Shown here: positions 1 through 8,168 of the stretch, in pieces
Layout: the number at the start of each line of letters is the position of its first letter
Numbering within the stretch: the first letter of the stretch is position 1
Position numbers and translations under genes: made by a program
The notes under the pieces: generated by a model
Told to the model about the DNA's origin: nothing
Databases searched by the model: none
What the model saw: the letters and a program-made list of their open reading frames with translations, nothing else
Source: Brachybacterium sp. YJGR34
GTDB lineage: Bacteria > Actinomycetota > Actinomycetes > Actinomycetales > Dermabacteraceae
Direction: 5' to 3'
DNA length: 64,000 nucleotides
Assembly (NCBI RefSeq): GCF_003347015.1
Contig: NZ_PNFB01000009.1
Coordinates: forward strand, 1-64,000

Positions 1-74
1 CCCTCACCGGGGACCGGGGCCGGGGCGTCGCCGTTCGTTCGCATGCCGGTCCCGTGACCGTCATGACCGGCCGG

Positions 75-80
75 TACCGT
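75..80 (+). promoter_or_regulatory. -10 box of a leaderless promoter for glgP
   Basis: TACCGT lies 6 nt before the ATG at 87, the spacing expected if transcription starts at the start codon. No ribosome binding site precedes that ATG, so translation from a leaderless mRNA fits. The rest of bases 1-86 holds no gene that I can support. Confidence 0.5.
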
Positions 81-86
81 GAGCCC

Positions 87-2651
87 ATGAAGCCCACCGC
101 CACGCTCCTGGTGTCCTCCGAGCTGCCACCCGCCCTCGAGCCCCTGCGCGACCTCGCCCTGAACCTGCGCTGGACCTGGCGGCGTCAGACCGTCGATCTG
201 TTCCGTGCCCTGGATCCGCGCGCCTTCGCCGCGAGCGGGGAGAACCCGATCGCGATGCTCTCCCAGGTGCCCTCCGGCCGGCTCGCCGAGGCGGCGCGCG
301 ACGAGACCTTCCTGGCGCAGATGCGCTCGGAGGTCGGCAACCTGCGCACCTACCTCGAGTCCGGGCGCTGGTTCCAGCGCACCGTCCCGGCCGCCGCACA
401 GGAGGAGGGCGGCCCGGCGGTCGCCTACTTCTCCATGGAGTTCGGCATCACGCCCACGCTGCCGATCTACTCCGGCGGGCTGGGGATCCTGGCCGGCGAT
501 CACCTGAAGTCCGCCTCCGACCTCGGCGTGCCGATGGTGGCCGTCGGCCTGCTGTACCAGTGGGGCTACTTCTCCCAGTCGCTGGATCGTGACGGCTGGC
601 AGCAGGAGAACTACCGGCACAACGATCCCGCCCACCTCCCCGTCGAGCCCGTCGAGGGGCCGGACGGCGGACGGCTGAGAGTCGCCGTGACCCTGCCGGG
701 CGATCGCGAGGTCACCATCGGCGTGTGGCGGGCGCAGGTGGGCCGGATCCCCCTGCTGCTCCTGGACACCGATCTCGAGGGCAACGACGAGCAGGCCCGC
801 CAGATCACCGACCGCCTCTACGGCGGGGACCACGAGCACCGCATCGTGCAGGAGATCGTGCTGGGCATCGGCGGCGTGAGGGCGGTCGAGGCCTTCGCCG
901 CCGCCACCGGCACCCCGGCCCCCACGGTGTTCCATCTCAACGAGGGCCACGCCGGCTTCTCGGGACTGGAGCGGGTGGGGCGGCTGATGGCCGCCGGCGC
1001 CGGCTTCGCCGAGGCCGTCGCGGAGGTGCGCGCCGGCACCGTGTTCACCACCCACACCCCCGTCCCGGCCGGCATCGACCGCTTCGAGGCCGGTCAGCTG
1101 CGCGGCTATCTCGAGGCCGACGACGCCGGCATCTCACGGCTGATCCCCGCGCTGCCCGTCGAGCCGGCGCTCGCGCTCGGCATCGAGGAGGGTGGGGACG
1201 TCTTCAACATGGCCCACCTGGGCTTCCGCATCGCCCAGCGCTCCAACGGCGTCGCCGCCCTCCACGGCGCCGTCTCCCGCGCCATGTTCCAGGACCTCTA
1301 CCCGGGCTTCGACGTGCCCGAGGTGCCGATCGGCGCCGTCACCAACGGCGTGCACCGCCGGACCTGGACCTCCGCCCCGATGGACGACCTGTTCACGAAG
1401 GCCATGGGCGAGGTCGACATCTCCTCCCTCAGCGACTGGAGCGCTCTGTCGACCCTCACCGATCACGAGCTCACCGAGGCCCGGGACGCGCTGCGCGCGG
1501 ACCTGGTGACCATGGCGCGGGAGCACGTCCGGGCCTCGTGGCGGCGCCGCGGCGCCGTCGACGCGGAGCTCGCCTGGACCGACACCATCCTCGATCCCGG
1601 CGCTCTGACCATCGGCTTCGCCCGCCGGGTCTCGACCTACAAGCGCCTGACCCTGATGCTCCGCGACCCCGAGCGGCTGCGGCGGATCCTGCTGGATCCG
1701 GACCGTCCCGTGCAGATCGTGGTGGCCGGGAAGTCCCATCCGGCCGATCGGCCCGGCAAGGAGTTCCTCCAGCAGCTGGTGCGCTTCGCCGACGACCACG
1801 GGGTGCGTCACCGCATCGCCTTCCTGCCCGACTACGACATCCGCATGGCCTCGGTGCTGATCGCCGGCGCGGATGTGTGGCTGAACAATCCGATCCGCCC
1901 CGAGGAGGCGTCGGGCACCTCCGGGATGAAGGCCGTCCTCAACGGCGGCCTCACCCTGTCGATCTCCGACGGCTGGTGGGACGAGATGAAGGACGAGACA
2001 GCGGGCTGGACGATCCCCACCGCCGAGGTCTCCGACCCCTCCGAGCGCGATCGCATCGAGGCCGAGGCCCTCTACGAGATCCTCGAGCAGTCCGTGATCC
2101 CACGCTTCTACGAGCGCGACGCGCGCGGGATGCAACGCGCCTGGATGACGACGGTGCGCTCCTCGCTGGTCACGATCGCCCCGCGGATCACCGCCGCCCG
2201 CATGGTCCGCGACTACGCCACCGAGCTCTACCTCCCGGCCGCGCGCGCCGCCTCCGCCTTCGCCGCGGACCCGTCCCTGGCCGGGGAGTTCACGCGGTGG
2301 ACGGAAGGGGTGCGGGCGGCCTGGCCGGAGGTCGCGGTGACCGAGGTGCGCCTCGAGGGCGCCGAGGGCGGCGCCGTCACCACCGGCACCGAGATCACCC
2401 TCACGGCCGCCGTCGAGCTGGGCCCGCTGCACGACCGGGACGTGCTGATCGAGGCGGTGCTGGGCCCGATCGGTGACAATGGTGAGATCATCGATGCTCA
2501 GCTGATCCCGCTGCAGCGTGAGGAGGACGGCCGCTGGGCCGCCCGCGTCGCGCTGGCCGCACCCGGCGAGGTGGGCTGCACCGTGCGGGTCACCCCGCAG
2601 CATCCGGTGCTGGCCTCCCGTGCCGAGCTCGGGCTGGTCGCCACCGCCTGA
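87..2651 (+). CDS. glgP: Alpha-glucan phosphorylase (GT35)
   Basis: This enzyme releases glucose 1-phosphate from the non-reducing ends of glycogen or maltodextrin, in the cytoplasm. The 854-residue protein has the layout of the actinobacterial short glucan phosphorylases: an N-terminal DUF3417-like segment (DLALNLRWTW near residue 26), the early motif SMEFGITPTLPIYSGGLG, and the pyridoxal-phosphate segment EASGTSGMKAVLNGG with the cofactor lysine near residue 615. I start at ATG 87 (MKPTATLL) because a -10 box sits 6 nt upstream and the family begins there; the in-frame GTG at 54 would add 11 unlike residues. A solute-binding lipoprotein gene follows after 38 nt and is probably co-transcribed. 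Family assignment is firm; whether glycogen or maltodextrin is the main substrate cannot be told. Confidence 0.95.
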   Translation: MKPTATLLVSSELPPALEPLRDLALNLRWTWRRQTVDLFRALDPRAFAASGENPIAMLSQVPSGRLAEAARDETFLAQMRSEVGNLRTYLESGRWFQRTVPAAAQEEGGPAVAYFSMEFGITPTLPIYSGGLGILAGDHLKSASDLGVPMVAVGLLYQWGYFSQSLDRDGWQQENYRHNDPAHLPVEPVEGPDGGRLRVAVTLPGDREVTIGVWRAQVGRIPLLLLDTDLEGNDEQARQITDRLYGGDHEHRIVQEIVLGIGGVRAVEAFAAATGTPAPTVFHLNEGHAGFSGLERVGRLMAAGAGFAEAVAEVRAGTVFTTHTPVPAGIDRFEAGQLRGYLEADDAGISRLIPALPVEPALALGIEEGGDVFNMAHLGFRIAQRSNGVAALHGAVSRAMFQDLYPGFDVPEVPIGAVTNGVHRRTWTSAPMDDLFTKAMGEVDISSLSDWSALSTLTDHELTEARDALRADLVTMAREHVRASWRRRGAVDAELAWTDTILDPGALTIGFARRVSTYKRLTLMLRDPERLRRILLDPDRPVQIVVAGKSHPADRPGKEFLQQLVRFADDHGVRHRIAFLPDYDIRMASVLIAGADVWLNNPIRPEEASGTSGMKAVLNGGLTLSISDGWWDEMKDETAGWTIPTAEVSDPSERDRIEAEALYEILEQSVIPRFYERDARGMQRAWMTTVRSSLVTIAPRITAARMVRDYATELYLPAARAASAFAADPSLAGEFTRWTEGVRAAWPEVAVTEVRLEGAEGGAVTTGTEITLTAAVELGPLHDRDVLIEAVLGPIGDNGEIIDAQLIPLQREEDGRWAARVALAAPGEVGCTVRVTPQHPVLASRAELGLVATA

Positions 2652-2689
2652 GACGCCCCGCAGCACCCCGCCCGAAAGGTCCCGACCCC

Positions 2690-4012
2690 GTGCCGACCCG
2701 CCGCCAGCTCCTGCTCTCCTCCGCCGCGCTGGGTCTGGCCGGGGCCGGGACCCTGGCCGGCTGCGGGGGCGATCAGCCCGTCGAGCTCGAGGAGGGCGAG
2801 ACGCTGCGGATGCGGGTGTGGAGTGAGGCCGCGGCCACCGCCTACGAGGCCTCGCTGCGGGAGTTCACCGCGGACACCGGCCTCGAGGTGGACCTCGAGG
2901 TGCTGGGCTGGGACGCCTACTGGGAGCAGCTTCCGCTCGACGTCGCCGCCGAGTCCCTGCCCGACGTGCTGTGGATGAACACCGCGAACCTCGCCCAGGC
3001 CCATGCCAGCGGACAGCTGCTCGAGGTGGGCGAGATCGCCGGGGGCGACGCGGGGGCGTGGGAGGCGGCGGCCACCGATCTCTACCGCCTCGAGGACGGC
3101 CTGTGGGGTGTGCCCCAGATCTGGGAGCAGACGGTCCTGGTCTCCCACCGGGGACTGGTCGGCGCCGTCGACGGCGATCCGGAGGAGCTCCTCGCGGATC
3201 CGGGGGCCGGCAGCGACACGCTCCGTGACCTCGCCCGCGCGCTGACCGTCGACGACGAGGGCCGGCACCCCGGCGACGAGGGCTTCGATCCGGCCGGACG
3301 GCTCGTCCACGGATTCAGCGCCCACCCGGACCGCACCGCGCTGCTGGGGCCGTTCATCGCCGGGCAGGGCGGGACCTGGCAGGACGAGGAGGGGGCCTTC
3401 ACCTTCGGCTCCGCGCAGGGCATCGCCGCCGTGCAGTATCTCGCGGACATGGCCGCCGAGCACCTCGCCCCGTCGGGCGCCGCGACCGTCGGCGACCCGG
3501 ACCTGTGTCTCGACCTCTTCGCAGGTGGGAAGCTGGGCCTCCTGCAGACCGGCACCTACGACCTCTCCGCGCTGGCCGAGGCCATCGACGGCGCCTTCGA
3601 GTGGACCCTGCATCCTCCGGTCGCCGGGCCCGAGGGCTCCCGGCCGCTGGTGCACGCGGTCGCCGCGGTCGGGATCGACCCCGGGGACGACGACCGCCGC
3701 GCCGCCGTCGGGGAGCTGCTGTCCTGGCTGGGCGGTGTCGAGGGACAGCGACCGCTGGCCGAGAACCGCCTGGGCATCCCGGGCCATCGGGATCTGCGGG
3801 GTGCCTGGGAAGGGAGCTGGTCCGAGGCCGGCGTCGACGTGAGCGTCCTCCGCCCCGCCCCCGAGGACGTCGCCCGGCCCGAGCTCGGCAACCGCTCGGC
3901 CGAGGGCACCGGCACCGCTCTGCCGATCATCGCGGAGGTCTTCACCGGCGACGCCACCGCCGAGGACGCCCTGCCGCGTGCCCAGGACGAGGCCAACGGG
4001 GTGCTGGGCTGA
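2690..4012 (+). CDS. Extracellular solute-binding lipoprotein, ABC sugar type
   Basis: This is a substrate-capture protein of an ABC importer (family 1, maltose/sugar type), anchored outside the membrane. The 440-residue protein starts at a GTG with a short basic region, a hydrophobic stretch and the lipobox LAGC, making Cys25 the lipidated residue; the RRQLLLSSAALG start also resembles a twin-arginine signal. The mature part has family-1 features such as LPDVLWMNTANLAQ, the FIAGQGGTW segment and a late FAGGKLGLLQTGTY. No permease or ATPase gene is adjacent, so it must use components encoded elsewhere or act as a free sensor. Its place after glgP suggests an alpha-glucan or oligosaccharide ligand, which is inference. 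Confidence 0.85.
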   Translation: MPTRRQLLLSSAALGLAGAGTLAGCGGDQPVELEEGETLRMRVWSEAAATAYEASLREFTADTGLEVDLEVLGWDAYWEQLPLDVAAESLPDVLWMNTANLAQAHASGQLLEVGEIAGGDAGAWEAAATDLYRLEDGLWGVPQIWEQTVLVSHRGLVGAVDGDPEELLADPGAGSDTLRDLARALTVDDEGRHPGDEGFDPAGRLVHGFSAHPDRTALLGPFIAGQGGTWQDEEGAFTFGSAQGIAAVQYLADMAAEHLAPSGAATVGDPDLCLDLFAGGKLGLLQTGTYDLSALAEAIDGAFEWTLHPPVAGPEGSRPLVHAVAAVGIDPGDDDRRAAVGELLSWLGGVEGQRPLAENRLGIPGHRDLRGAWEGSWSEAGVDVSVLRPAPEDVARPELGNRSAEGTGTALPIIAEVFTGDATAEDALPRAQDEANGVLG

Positions 4013-4030
4013 CCGACCACGACCGGGCCC

Positions 4031-4036
4031 TATACT
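4031..4036 (+). promoter_or_regulatory. -10 box of the thi operon promoter
   Basis: TATACT stands 5 nt before the riboswitch P1 stem. Transcription starting about 7 nt downstream would begin almost exactly at the riboswitch (4042). A weak CTGACC lies at 4009-4014 with a 16-nt spacer. Confidence 0.55.
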
Positions 4037-4041
4037 GGCTC

Positions 4042-4122
4042 GCGGACACGGGGTGCGCCGCAGGGCGCTGAGATCACACCCGTGGAACCTGATCTAGTTC
4101 GAACTAGCGAAGGGATGTCCGC
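4042..4122 (+). promoter_or_regulatory. TPP riboswitch (THI element) of the thi operon
   Basis: The conserved TPP-aptamer blocks are present in order: GGGGTGC, then GCTGAGAT, then ACCCGTGGAACCTGAT, a perfect hairpin CTAGTTCGAACTAG, and GCGAAGGGA. The closing P1 stem is seven perfect pairs, GCGGACA (4042-4048) with TGTCCGC (4116-4122). The likely Shine-Dalgarno of thiD, AAGGG at 4110-4114, lies inside the conserved 3' block, so ligand binding should hide it and reduce translation. No U-tract follows, so translational control is more likely than termination. Confidence 0.93.
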
Positions 4123-4123
4123 T

Positions 4124-4996
4124 GTGGCGTCGCTGTACCCTGCCCCTCTTCCCCGCGTGCTGTCGATCGCCGGCACCGACCCGTCCGGAGGCGCCGGAGC
4201 CGCCGCGGACCTGAAGTCCATCGCCGCCGCCGGCGGCTACGGGATGAGCGCCGTGACGGCGCTGACCGCCCAGAACACCCTGGGCGTCCGCTCGATCCAC
4301 GTGCCCCCGGCCGCGTTCCTCGCCGAGCAGCTGCACGCCGTGAGCGATGACGTGCGGATCGACGCCGTCAAGACCGGGATGCTCGCCACGGCCGAGCTCG
4401 TCGAGGTGCTCCGCGACTGGCTGGACGCGGTCCGCCCGCCGCTGCTGGTGGTGGACCCGGTGATGGTCGCGACCAGCGGCGACAGCCTGCTGGAGATCGA
4501 CGCCGAACAGGCGATGGTGGCGCTGTGCGCCCGCGCCGACGTCATCACTCCGAACCTCCCCGAGCTCGCCCGCATCACCGGGGAGTCACCGGCCCGCGAC
4601 GAGCAGGAGGCGGCCGCGCAGGCCGCGCGCTGGGCCGCGGCGACCGGCACCGCCGTCGTGGCGACCACCGGCCATCTCGACGCCGCCGAGGTGCCGAATC
4701 TCTGGGTCGAGCCCGACGGCACGGTGGTCCGGATCCCGCAGGCGCGCCTGGAGACGACCAGCACCCACGGCACCGGCTGCTCCCTCGCCTCCGCCCTGGC
4801 CACGCGGCTGGCCGCTGGTCAGACCCCCGCCGACGCGCTCGAGTGGGCCACCCGATGGCTGGGCGAGGCCATCGCCCACGGCGCGGAGCTGCAGGTGGGA
4901 TCCGGTCACGGGCCCGTGGACCACTCCCACCGCTCCCGCCGCCTCGAGGCCGCCGGGGAGGCCGCCCTCGAGCTCGCCGCGGAGACGGCGCCGTGA
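4124..4996 (+). CDS. thiD: Hydroxymethylpyrimidine / phosphomethylpyrimidine kinase
   Basis: ThiD phosphorylates hydroxymethylpyrimidine (HMP) twice to the diphosphate that ThiE joins to thiazole phosphate. The 290-residue protein shows the ribokinase-type N-terminal motif VLSIAGTDPSGGAGAAADLK, the MSAVTALTAQNT segment, VVDPVMVATSGDSLL and the C-terminal anion-hole motif STHGTGCSLASALA. I choose GTG 4124: Shine-Dalgarno AAGGG ends 9 nt before it and the codon lies just after the riboswitch P1 stem. The in-frame ATG at 4115 touches that Shine-Dalgarno directly and lies partly in P1, and the GTG at 4082 is inside the aptamer. The stop overlaps the next start (GTGA). No C-terminal TenA domain is present. 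Confidence 0.93.
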   Translation: MASLYPAPLPRVLSIAGTDPSGGAGAAADLKSIAAAGGYGMSAVTALTAQNTLGVRSIHVPPAAFLAEQLHAVSDDVRIDAVKTGMLATAELVEVLRDWLDAVRPPLLVVDPVMVATSGDSLLEIDAEQAMVALCARADVITPNLPELARITGESPARDEQEAAAQAARWAAATGTAVVATTGHLDAAEVPNLWVEPDGTVVRIPQARLETTSTHGTGCSLASALATRLAAGQTPADALEWATRWLGEAIAHGAELQVGSGHGPVDHSHRSRRLEAAGEAALELAAETAP

Positions 4997-6366
4997 GCGC
5001 CCCCGCGACCGCCGCGCCCTCCCTCGAGCGCCTGCCCGCGGCCGGGCGCGCCGCGCTGCGCTCGGGCGTGGTCGGGAACTGGATCGACAACATCCACGTC
5101 TTCCTGCCCCTGACGGCATTGGCCCCGGCGCTGCTGGTGCTCGCCGGGCCCGGCGCCGCCGTCTCGACCACCTCCCTGATCGTCCTCGCGATGCTGCTGG
5201 GCCGTCCGCTGGGCGGGATCATCTTCGGCCGGCTCTCCGACCGCCTGGGCCGCACCCGCACCACCCGGGTCGCGATCGCCGGCACGGCGCTGTGCGCGCT
5301 CGCGATCGCCCTGGTGCCCACCCACGAGGTGCTCGGCGCGGGGACCATCGGGGCGATCCTGGTCCTGCGCTTCCTCGGCGGGATCTTCGTGGCGGGGGAG
5401 TACTCGGCGGCGATCCCACTGGCCATGGAGTGGTCACGGCCGCGCCGTCGCGGCCTCATGAGCGGGCTGATCCTCTCGATGGCGCCCTGGGCGCAGGCGA
5501 GCATCGCCTTCTCGGTCGCGGCGCTGCTGGTGGTCCTGGGCCCGGACGCGTACGCGGCCTGGGGCTGGCGGCTGCTCTTCGTGCTCGGTGCGCTCGCCTC
5601 GCTGGGGATGCTCGTCTACTACTCCCGACGCGTCACCGACGCCCCGCTGGTCACGCGGCGCACCGCCACGGCCCGGCACCGTCCGCGCACGGGTCTGCGG
5701 GACATGCTCGGCGGGCCGTGGGCCTCCGCCTTCTGGCAGGTCTTCGTCCTCATGTCCGGGCTGTGGCTGCTGACCAACGCGACCGTCATGGTGCTGACGT
5801 CCTCTCTCGCGAGCGACGCGGGTCTGCCCGCGACCTCGGTCTCGCTCGTGATCGGCGTCGCGGCGGTGGGGCAGGCGCTGGTGATGGCGCTCGCCGGTCA
5901 CCTCTCGACCCTCACCGGCCGGCGGCGGCTGTTCCTGCTCTGGGGCGCGACCGCCGCGCTGCTGGGCCCGGTGACCTGGTACCTCGCGGTCACCGCGCCG
6001 AGCGTGGGCCGTGCGATGCTGTGCGCGACCGCGCTCCAGATCCTCACCGTCTCCGCCTACGGCCCGGTCTCCGCCTATCTCTCCGAGCGCTTCCCCACGG
6101 AGGTCCGTTCGACCGGCTACGGCATGGGCTACAGCCTCTCCCTCGTCATCCCCGCTCTCTACCCCTTCTACCTGCCCGTGCTCGAAGGAGTTCTGGGCCG
6201 GTACGGCGCGGTGATGGCGCTGATCGGACTGGGCGGTGGGCTGATCATGCTGGGGGCGGCGCTCGGGCCGCGTCTGGGGCCGCGGGACATCGACGCCGAT
6301 CTCGACACCGTCGCGGCCGGCGCCTCGGTCGATACCCGGCGTGCACTGGAGGAGGTCCGCCCATGA
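4993..6366 (+). CDS. MFS transporter in the thiamine operon
   Basis: A 457-residue major facilitator protein with about 12 hydrophobic segments. The loop GRPLGGIIFGRLSDRLGRTR and the segment FLGGIFVAGEYSAAIPLAMEW, followed by an RRRG turn, resemble the metabolite:H+ symporter branch. It starts at GTG 4993, overlapping the thiD stop, and ends overlapping thiM, so it is embedded in the salvage operon and under the same TPP riboswitch. From that context it probably moves a thiamine precursor or thiamine; hydroxyethylthiazole is attractive because the second TPP locus in this window has a pyrimidine-type importer. The substrate is inference; family membership is clear. Confidence 0.85.
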   Translation: MSAPATAAPSLERLPAAGRAALRSGVVGNWIDNIHVFLPLTALAPALLVLAGPGAAVSTTSLIVLAMLLGRPLGGIIFGRLSDRLGRTRTTRVAIAGTALCALAIALVPTHEVLGAGTIGAILVLRFLGGIFVAGEYSAAIPLAMEWSRPRRRGLMSGLILSMAPWAQASIAFSVAALLVVLGPDAYAAWGWRLLFVLGALASLGMLVYYSRRVTDAPLVTRRTATARHRPRTGLRDMLGGPWASAFWQVFVLMSGLWLLTNATVMVLTSSLASDAGLPATSVSLVIGVAAVGQALVMALAGHLSTLTGRRRLFLLWGATAALLGPVTWYLAVTAPSVGRAMLCATALQILTVSAYGPVSAYLSERFPTEVRSTGYGMGYSLSLVIPALYPFYLPVLEGVLGRYGAVMALIGLGGGLIMLGAALGPRLGPRDIDADLDTVAAGASVDTRRALEEVRP

Positions 6367-7145
6367 CGACCACCGACCACCACGGGGAGCTCGCGGGCGT
6401 CGCGCACGTGCTGCGCGCCGTCCGTGAGCAGCAGCCGCTCGTGCACTGCCTCACCGCGACGGTCTCCATGGGCATCGTCGCCGACGGGCTGCTGGCGGCC
6501 GGTGCCCGGCCCATGATGACCGAGACCCTCCAGGAGGCCCCGACCCTGGACTCCGTCGCCGATGCGCTGCTGGTGAACCTCGGGACCCTCAGCACCGACG
6601 GCATGGAGGGGATCCCGGCGACGGTCGAGGTCGCCGTGCGTGAGGAGCGCCCCTGGGTGCTGGACCCGACGGCGATCGGCATCGCCCCCGTCCGCACCCC
6701 GCTGGCCCGGGACCTCCTCGCCGCGCGCCCCGCGGTGGTGCGCGGCAACGCCTCGGAGATCCTGGCCCTCGACGGGGACGGGACAGGGGGCCGCGGCGCC
6801 GACTCCCGAGCCCGACCCGAGGACGCCGAGCAGGCCGCGGCGCGGATCGCGGAGCGCACCGGCGGCGCGGTCGCGGTCTCCGGCGCGGTGGATCTGGTGC
6901 TCTCGGTCGGCCGACGCTCCCGCCTCGCGCGCGGCTCCGCGATGCTCACCCGTGTCACGGGGACCGGATGCCTGCTGGGGGCGCTGAGCGCCGCCTGCCG
7001 CGCCGTCGAGGACGACCCCCACACCGCTGCGCTCGCCGCGAGCCTCTGGATGGACCTGGCGGGTGAGGCCGCCGCCGCGCGCGCCGCGGGACCCGGATCC
7101 TTCCGCGTCCACCTGCTCGATGCCCTGGACGAGGTGGGACGATGA
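6363..7145 (+). CDS. thiM: Hydroxyethylthiazole kinase
   Basis: ThiM phosphorylates 4-methyl-5-hydroxyethylthiazole for use by ThiE, a salvage step. The 260-residue protein has PLVHCLTATVSMGIVADGLL near the N-terminus, a VLDPTAIGIAP nucleotide/phosphate region, VRGNASEILAL, and the kinase anion-hole motif TGTGCLLGAL with its cysteine near residue 203. The first motif departs from the usual form: the near-invariant Asn of HC-x-TN is Ala here and GASP reads GARP, so the thiazole pocket may differ. ATG 6363 overlaps the MFS stop (ATGA), and the thiM stop overlaps thiE. Confidence 0.9.
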   Translation: MTTTDHHGELAGVAHVLRAVREQQPLVHCLTATVSMGIVADGLLAAGARPMMTETLQEAPTLDSVADALLVNLGTLSTDGMEGIPATVEVAVREERPWVLDPTAIGIAPVRTPLARDLLAARPAVVRGNASEILALDGDGTGGRGADSRARPEDAEQAAARIAERTGGAVAVSGAVDLVLSVGRRSRLARGSAMLTRVTGTGCLLGALSAACRAVEDDPHTAALAASLWMDLAGEAAAARAAGPGSFRVHLLDALDEVGR

Positions 7146-7789
7146 GCCCGGACCTGCGCTGCTACCTGGTCACCTCCGGCACCTCCCGGCGGACGGTCGA
7201 GGTCGCCGCCGCGGCCGCGGCGGGCGGCGCCGGCATGATCCAGGTCCGTGCGAAGGAGACCTCGACCGTCGAGCTGCTCGAGCTGGTCTGCGCGGTCGCG
7301 GACGCCGTCCACGCCGCGCGGCCCGCCGCGCGGGTGGTGGTCGACGACCGGGCCGATGTGGCGTATGCGGCCCGCCGGCGGGGCGCCGAGGTCCACGGCG
7401 TGCACCTCGGACAGGACGACCTCCCCGTCGTCGAGGCGAGAGCGCTGCTGGGCCCGGAGGCGCTCATCGGGCTGACCACCGGGACTCCGGAGCTGGTGCG
7501 CGCCGCCGAGGAGCAGCGGGAGCTGCTGGACTACGTGGGCGCCGGTCCCTTCCGACCCACCCCCACCAAGGACTCCGGCCGCGCGCCGCTGGGCGTGGAC
7601 GGGTACGGGGAGCTGGTCGCGGCCACGCAGCTGCAGATTGTCGCCATCGGCGGCATCACAGTGGCGGACGTCCCGGCGCTCGCACGGACCGGCGTCGCAG
7701 GGGTCGCCCTGGTGCGGGAGATCATGGACGCACCGCAGCCCGCGGAGGCGGCGGCGCAGGTGCTCGCCGCCTTCCCCGGGAGGTCTTGA
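7142..7789 (+). CDS. thiE: Thiamine-phosphate synthase
   Basis: ThiE condenses HMP diphosphate with thiazole phosphate to give thiamine phosphate. The 215-residue TIM barrel shows VVVDDRADVAYAA, the diphosphate-binding VHLGQDDLPV, the family signature DYVGAGPFRPTPTKDSG and VAIGGITVADVPAL. The start overlaps the thiM stop by 4 nt (ATGA), so translation is probably coupled. It closes the TPP-controlled operon; 31 nt separate it from the next gene. Confidence 0.95.
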   Translation: MSPDLRCYLVTSGTSRRTVEVAAAAAAGGAGMIQVRAKETSTVELLELVCAVADAVHAARPAARVVVDDRADVAYAARRRGAEVHGVHLGQDDLPVVEARALLGPEALIGLTTGTPELVRAAEEQRELLDYVGAGPFRPTPTKDSGRAPLGVDGYGELVAATQLQIVAIGGITVADVPALARTGVAGVALVREIMDAPQPAEAAAQVLAAFPGRS

Positions 7790-7820
7790 CCCGTTCTCGC
7801 GGCGGGAGGAGGGTGTCGCC

Positions 7821-8162
7821 ATGACCCGTGCACCCCACCCGCTGCAGGACGAGCTGCTGGACCGGATCCTCGACGCCCTCCCGCCGGGCACGGACGTGCG
7901 CGTGGTGGCGATGTTCGGCGGCCGCGCCGTCATGCTCGAGGACGCGATGCTGGTCTCCGCCGGGAAGGACGGCTCCCTCCTGGTGCGCTGCGATCCCGCA
8001 CGGCACGCCGAGCTGCTGACCCGGCCCGGCGCCCGTCAGGCCGTGATGGGGCGGGACCGGTCGATGGGGGAGGGCTGGCTCGAGGTCGACGCCGGATCCC
8101 TCGAGGCGGACACCGCGCTCACGAGCTGGCTCGAGGTCGCGCTCGCGTTCCACGACCGCTGA
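7821..8162 (+). CDS. TfoX N-terminal domain protein
   Basis: A 113-residue protein with the fold signature of the TfoX/Sxy N-terminal domain: RVVAMFGGRAVMLEDAMLVSAGKDGSLLVRCDP, then a short MGEGWLEVDAGSL segment. In gamma-proteobacteria TfoX regulates competence, but stand-alone N-terminal domains in Actinobacteria have no defined role. ATG 7821 has a purine-rich GGAGGAGG upstream. It may be read through from thiE, 31 nt away, but has no evident link to thiamine. Its stop and that of the convergent thioesterase gene lie in a short inverted repeat GCTGA...TCAGC. Confidence 0.75.
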   Translation: MTRAPHPLQDELLDRILDALPPGTDVRVVAMFGGRAVMLEDAMLVSAGKDGSLLVRCDPARHAELLTRPGARQAVMGRDRSMGEGWLEVDAGSLEADTALTSWLEVALAFHDR

Positions 8163-8168
8163 CCCTGC

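Noticed and set aside
725-2476. 583-residue open frame on the plus strand inside glgP
   Set aside because: Arg/Gly/Pro-rich out-of-frame reading of a GC-rich gene; the glgP frame has clear family motifs.
4082-4123. Upstream starts for thiD at GTG 4082 and ATG 4115
   Set aside because: Both lie in the TPP aptamer; ATG 4115 directly abuts the only Shine-Dalgarno, whereas GTG 4124 is spaced by 9 nt.
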